A stretch of DNA of 8,147 nt, taken from Bacilli bacterium. GTDB taxonomy: Bacteria > Bacillota_I > Bacilli_A > Haloplasmatales > Haloplasmataceae. This document shows, in pieces, positions 5,535 through 8,147 of this stretch (positions within the stretch are counted from its first letter, which is position 1; the number at the start of each line of letters is the position of its first letter). The notes beneath the pieces are model-generated. The model had not been told where the DNA came from, ran no database searches, and saw nothing but the letters and a program-made list of their open reading frames with translations. Location: positions 1 to 8,147 of the forward strand of contig JAAZCR010000206.1 in NCBI GenBank assembly GCA_012513195.1. The letters run 5' to 3'. Both the position numbers and the translations under genes were made by a program.

Positions 5535-5566
5535 GGCTTTGTTATTATAATGAAGTCCTTTTTTTT
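5533..5566 (+). terminator. Intrinsic terminator of the small transcript
   Basis: AGGGCTTTGTTA (5533-5544) pairs with TAATGAAGTCCT (5548-5559), a 12-bp stem with three G-U pairs and a TTA loop, followed by a T run to 5566. It lies about 150 bases ahead of the ABC operon. It either ends the small transcript or attenuates read-through into the operon. Confidence 0.8.
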
Positions 5567-5603
5567 ACCCAATCAAATTGAAAATAGGTATTTTGGGTAA
5601 TAT

Positions 5604-5617
5604 CGGAATAGATTCCG
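5604..5617. promoter_or_regulatory. Operator-like palindrome upstream of the ABC operon promoter
   Basis: CGGAAT-AG-ATTCCG is a perfect 6-bp inverted repeat ending 10 bases before the predicted -35 (5628). Its size and place suit a dimeric transcription factor acting on the transporter operon. It does not match the cre consensus. A second inverted repeat, TACCCAA/TTGGGTA (5566-5572 with 5593-5599), lies just upstream. No regulator gene is in the window. Confidence 0.4.
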
Positions 5618-5627
5618 TTTAAAATTG

Positions 5628-5656
5628 TAGAAATTTATCCTCTAATATTTTATAAT
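5628..5656 (+). promoter_or_regulatory. Promoter of the ABC importer operon
   Basis: TAGAAA (5628-5633, four of six matches to TTGACA), a 17-bp spacer and a perfect TATAAT (5651-5656). It would start transcription near 5663 and give a leader of about 50 nt before the first gene. Confidence 0.55.
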
Positions 5657-5712
5657 TAATTTATAGGGAAACCTTTTAAGTAACTATAAAAAAATAATAA
5701 GGGAGAATATTT

Positions 5713-6756
5713 ATGGAAGTCAGATTAGAAGGTTTAACGAAACAATTTGATGAAACTGTTGCGGTAGACAATCTAACGGTCACGTTAGAGTCTGGTAAAC
5801 TTATTGGTTTATTAGGACCCTCTGGATGTGGTAAATCAACGACTCTATATATGATTTCAGGATTGTTGAAACCAACAAAAGGTCGCATCTACTTTGATGA
5901 TGATGACGTAACTGACTTGGCACCAGAAAAGCGTGGAATTGGTCTGGTGTTCCAAAACTATGCATTGTATCCACATATGACTGTGCTTCAAAACATTTTA
6001 TTCCCTCTAGAAAACTTAAGAATAAATCGTAAAGAAGCGTTAGCTCGTGCTGTAGAAATGGCTGAATTAGTAGGTATAAAAGAATTATTTGACCGTAAAC
6101 CTTCACAGTTATCAGGTGGACAACAACAACGGGTCGCAATCGCGCGTGCTCTTGTAAAAAAACCACGCGTATTGTTACTAGATGAACCATTATCTAACCT
6201 TGATGCCCGTTTAAGATTACAAACCCGTGAAGAAATTAAACGTATTCAAAGAGAAGTATGTATTACAACTATTTTCGTAACACATGACCAAGAAGAAGCC
6301 ATGAGTATTTCTGATGAAATTATCGTAATGAATAAAGGCGTTCTTCAACAAAAAGGTGCTCCTCAACACGTATATAATCATCCTATTAATCTCTTTGTAA
6401 GTAAATTCTTAGGTAATCCACCAATCAATACTTTTGAAGGTAGTATTAAAAATGGCAAGATTTATGTCGGTGATGTTGAACTAGGAGTTACTAAATTTAA
6501 GGATCAAGATGTTATTATTGGTATAAGACCAGAGGATTTCCGTGTTGATGAAAATGGATTCATGGTCAAAGTTGATGAAATCGATTGTATCGGTCGTGAT
6601 ACCACGTTACACTTCACATTAGGAGGGAAACATACTCGCGCACTAATTCCATCCGACTCTGTCTTAGGTAATCCAGAATATGTCCACATCTCAGTGAAAC
6701 CGGACAAGATTCACCTTTTCAATACCGATGAAGCAGGTGAGCTTGTAAATGAGTAA
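5713..6756 (+). CDS. ABC importer ATPase, MalK/UgpC type (carbohydrate/glycerol-phosphate family)
   Basis: The 347-residue nucleotide-binding subunit powers the importer whose permease gene follows. All ATPase motifs are intact: Walker A GPSGCGKST (35-43), Q-loop Q81, signature LSGGQQQR (133-140), Walker B LLLDEP (154-159, catalytic E158), D-loop SNLDAR (161-166) and switch H191. The C-terminus (about 236-347) has the OB/TOBE-type regulatory domain of MalK-like ATPases, including VIIGIRPEDF (267-276); it is slightly shorter than in typical MalK/MsmX (about 365-370). The Shine-Dalgarno GGGAG (5701-5705) lies 7 nt before the ATG. The last 8 bases overlap the permease gene, so translation is coupled. 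The substrate cannot be read from the ATPase; such subunits sometimes serve several transporters, though here it sits with its own permease. Confidence 0.93.
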   Translation: MEVRLEGLTKQFDETVAVDNLTVTLESGKLIGLLGPSGCGKSTTLYMISGLLKPTKGRIYFDDDDVTDLAPEKRGIGLVFQNYALYPHMTVLQNILFPLENLRINRKEALARAVEMAELVGIKELFDRKPSQLSGGQQQRVAIARALVKKPRVLLLDEPLSNLDARLRLQTREEIKRIQREVCITTIFVTHDQEEAMSISDEIIVMNKGVLQQKGAPQHVYNHPINLFVSKFLGNPPINTFEGSIKNGKIYVGDVELGVTKFKDQDVIIGIRPEDFRVDENGFMVKVDEIDCIGRDTTLHFTLGGKHTRALIPSDSVLGNPEYVHISVKPDKIHLFNTDEAGELVNE

Positions 6757-7963
6757 GTCTAAAGTGATGTGGAAGCGCTTTCGCGAACGCTTAGCTGAGA
6801 TTCGTTGGGAAGTGCGTCGTCGTTATTATATCTTTAAAGAAAATGTAAACAAAAAAACAGCTAAACCCAAGGCAGCTGTCAAAGGGTTTTTTAAAAAATA
6901 TTTAGTGCAACCTTTTAAGAAGTACATATGCAACCCCATTAAAAATGGTTATGTAAAGTTTACAAAAACAAAGGTTGGAGGATTTCTCCATAAATATATA
7001 TTTCATCCAGTTGCTTATTTCTTCAACAGATTTGTATTTAGACCATTAGGACAAGTATTTAATCGTAATTTCTTCCATGCGATGATATACTTGCTTCCAG
7101 CCTTAATCTTGTTATGTATTTTCACTTTCTATCCAATTATTAACTCAATTATCTTAGCTTTCTATAAAAACTATACACCAGTTGATAAGATGTTCGATGG
7201 TTATACGCTCGATAACTTCCGTGACATTATTGCTCGTCCAGGATTTGTCGCTGCTTTACGTAATACAGCTATCATCGTCTTCATCTCAGTTCCAATTTCT
7301 GTAATAATTTCACTTTTCGTTGCAGTTATGTTAAACTCTATAAAGAGGCTTAAATCCTTCTTCCAAACCATCTTCTTCTTACCATATGTTACTAACACCA
7401 TTGCGATCGGGCTAGTTTTCTCTTACATGTTCGATTATCGTTATGGTCTCATTAATAAAGCGCTAAAAGTTCTTGGCATTGCGGCCATTCACTGGAAGGA
7501 TGCCCAAGCATCATATTTTAACGCGATGACAACTTTAATGATATATATCATTTGGGGGTCACTAGCGTTTAAGATTTTAGTCTTTACTGCAGGTCTACAA
7601 AACATCGACAAGCAATATTATGATGCTGCCAAAGTAGATGGTACAACGCGTTGGCGTATCTTCAGAAGAATTACCGTTCCATTATTATCGCCAATGATTG
7701 CTTATATTACTATCACTTCACTAATTGGTAGTTTTAAGACTTATACAACGGTAGTTGCGATTTATGGTGAAGAAGGACGTACCGCTGGTGGAAAAGATTT
7801 ACGTACCATCGTCTTCTATGTCTACGATTACATCATGGGGGGCAAGGCTTTAAATCCAGGGGAACTATCACGTGGTGCTGCAGCGTCACTGATTCTCTTC
7901 GGTATCATCCTGGTATTTACCCTCATCCAACTCTATGTAAGTAAAAAACGTGTTCATTATTAG
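6749..7963 (+). CDS. ABC importer permease, MalF/UgpA-like, with basic N-terminal extension
   Basis: A 404-residue membrane subunit of a CUT1-type importer. The permease core starts near 112; clear hydrophobic segments lie near 113-137, 171-196, 204-228, 259-281, 313-331 and 379-397. The coupling (EAA) loop reads D292-AAKVDG-298 followed by F305 and VPLLSP (310-315), the docking site for the ATPase. The first ~110 residues are an unusual, strongly basic extension absent from ordinary UgpA/MalF (about 290 residues, or with extra membrane helices in E. coli MalF). It contains four [YF][ILV]xxP units: YLVQP 51, YICNP 59, YIFHP 83 and FVFRP 95. The start ATG overlaps the ATPase stop by 8 bases, with AGGTGA (6735-6740) upstream. 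The substrate is unknown; a sugar or glycerol phosphate is inferred from the family. Confidence 0.92.
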   Translation: MSKSKVMWKRFRERLAEIRWEVRRRYYIFKENVNKKTAKPKAAVKGFFKKYLVQPFKKYICNPIKNGYVKFTKTKVGGFLHKYIFHPVAYFFNRFVFRPLGQVFNRNFFHAMIYLLPALILLCIFTFYPIINSIILAFYKNYTPVDKMFDGYTLDNFRDIIARPGFVAALRNTAIIVFISVPISVIISLFVAVMLNSIKRLKSFFQTIFFLPYVTNTIAIGLVFSYMFDYRYGLINKALKVLGIAAIHWKDAQASYFNAMTTLMIYIIWGSLAFKILVFTAGLQNIDKQYYDAAKVDGTTRWRIFRRITVPLLSPMIAYITITSLIGSFKTYTTVVAIYGEEGRTAGGKDLRTIVFYVYDYIMGGKALNPGELSRGAAASLILFGIILVFTLIQLYVSKKRVHY

Positions 7964-7974
7964 AGGTGCTAACT

Positions 7975-8147
7975 ATGAATAATAATCGGAAACTATTAAA
8001 CTATGTCTTTTATTCCATGATGGCACAACTTCTCTGGATTTTTATTGGCCTTGCAGGTTTTATTTACTTCTATTCAATATTAGATATTTCTAAAATTGAT
8101 AATATCTATGATACACCAAGGTTCTATGATTTTCTTTGGTATAATAA
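7975..8147 (+). CDS. Membrane protein of the ABC operon, 3'-truncated by the window
   Basis: Fifty-seven codons are visible and the frame is open to the window edge. AGAGGTG (7962-7968) is the ribosome-binding site, overlapping the permease stop, and only 11 bases separate the genes, so it is the third gene of the operon. The product starts MNNNRKLLNYVFYSMM, has one hydrophobic segment (about 17-37, WIFIGLAGFIYFYSI), then a polar stretch rich in Asp and Tyr. The expected third gene is a MalG/UgpE-type permease; a single N-terminal helix followed by an extracytoplasmic segment could be the start of one with an insertion, or a different accessory membrane protein. The fragment has no diagnostic motif. 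Confidence 0.65.
   Translation, partial: MNNNRKLLNYVFYSMMAQLLWIFIGLAGFIYFYSILDISKIDNIYDTPRFYDFLWYN

Larger units (their letters stand above)
5417..5566 (+). ncRNA. Putative small transcript between ackA and the ABC operon
   Basis: The stretch is bounded by a good promoter (5382-5410) and a strong intrinsic terminator (5533-5566), which implies a discrete RNA of about 150 nt or a leader/attenuator for the ABC operon. It is less AT-rich in the middle (about 5430-5515) than the flanking gap. I do not recognise a known riboswitch or sRNA family in it. It could instead encode a very small protein (see 5451-5534). The start and product are inferred. Confidence 0.35.

Noticed and set aside
5801..6190. 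129-codon minus-strand open frame inside the ABC ATPase gene
   Set aside because: It is antisense to the highly conserved Walker A to Walker B part of the ATPase; no ribosome-binding site or recognisable domain, so it is a shadow of the real gene.

Overview
The window looks like chromosomal DNA from a low-G+C Gram-positive bacterium (Bacillota). Coding sequences are AT-rich, Shine-Dalgarno sequences are strong (AAGGAGG, AGGAGG), and promoters resemble sigma-A sites. TGA is a normal stop (it ends the FMN-binding lipoprotein gene) and tryptophan is read from TGG, so a Mycoplasma-type code is excluded. A YaaH/SleL-type spore-cortex glucosaminidase points to a spore-forming lineage or a close relative. 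The genus cannot be fixed from the sequence.

Left end (1-522): a divergent regulatory region. On the minus strand, a lipoprotein gene (only its first 24 codons are inside) sits behind a complete lysine riboswitch with its own promoter and an intrinsic terminator. On the plus strand, the yaaH-like gene is preceded by a CcpA-box-like palindrome, a possible sigma-E or sigma-A promoter, and a perfect 11-bp inverted repeat that would hide its start codon in an RNA hairpin.

Middle (523-4056): the LysM-LysM-GH18 enzyme, then a small FMN-binding-domain lipoprotein ending in a strong intrinsic terminator. A two-gene unit follows: a YitT-family membrane protein and a tightly coupled, unrecognised protein with two membrane segments.

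Right half (4057-8147): acetate kinase (ackA), with a near-consensus promoter, a 28-bp perfect palindrome in its leader and a TTG start. Next is a 338-base gap holding what appears to be a small independent transcription unit (promoter, about 150 nt, strong terminator) and then an operator-like palindrome and promoter. These lead into an ABC importer operon of the carbohydrate/glycerol-phosphate (CUT1) type: a MalK/UgpC-like ATPase, a MalF/UgpA-like permease with an unusual basic N-terminal extension, and a third membrane protein cut off by the window end.

Functionally the window mixes lysine-responsive envelope function, spore hydrolysis, acetate/ATP metabolism and sugar-type import. The least explained parts are the non-coding elements (the yaaH start hairpin, the ackA leader palindrome, the 5.4-5.57 kb transcript) and the permease extension. 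No mobile element, CRISPR array, tRNA or rRNA was seen.
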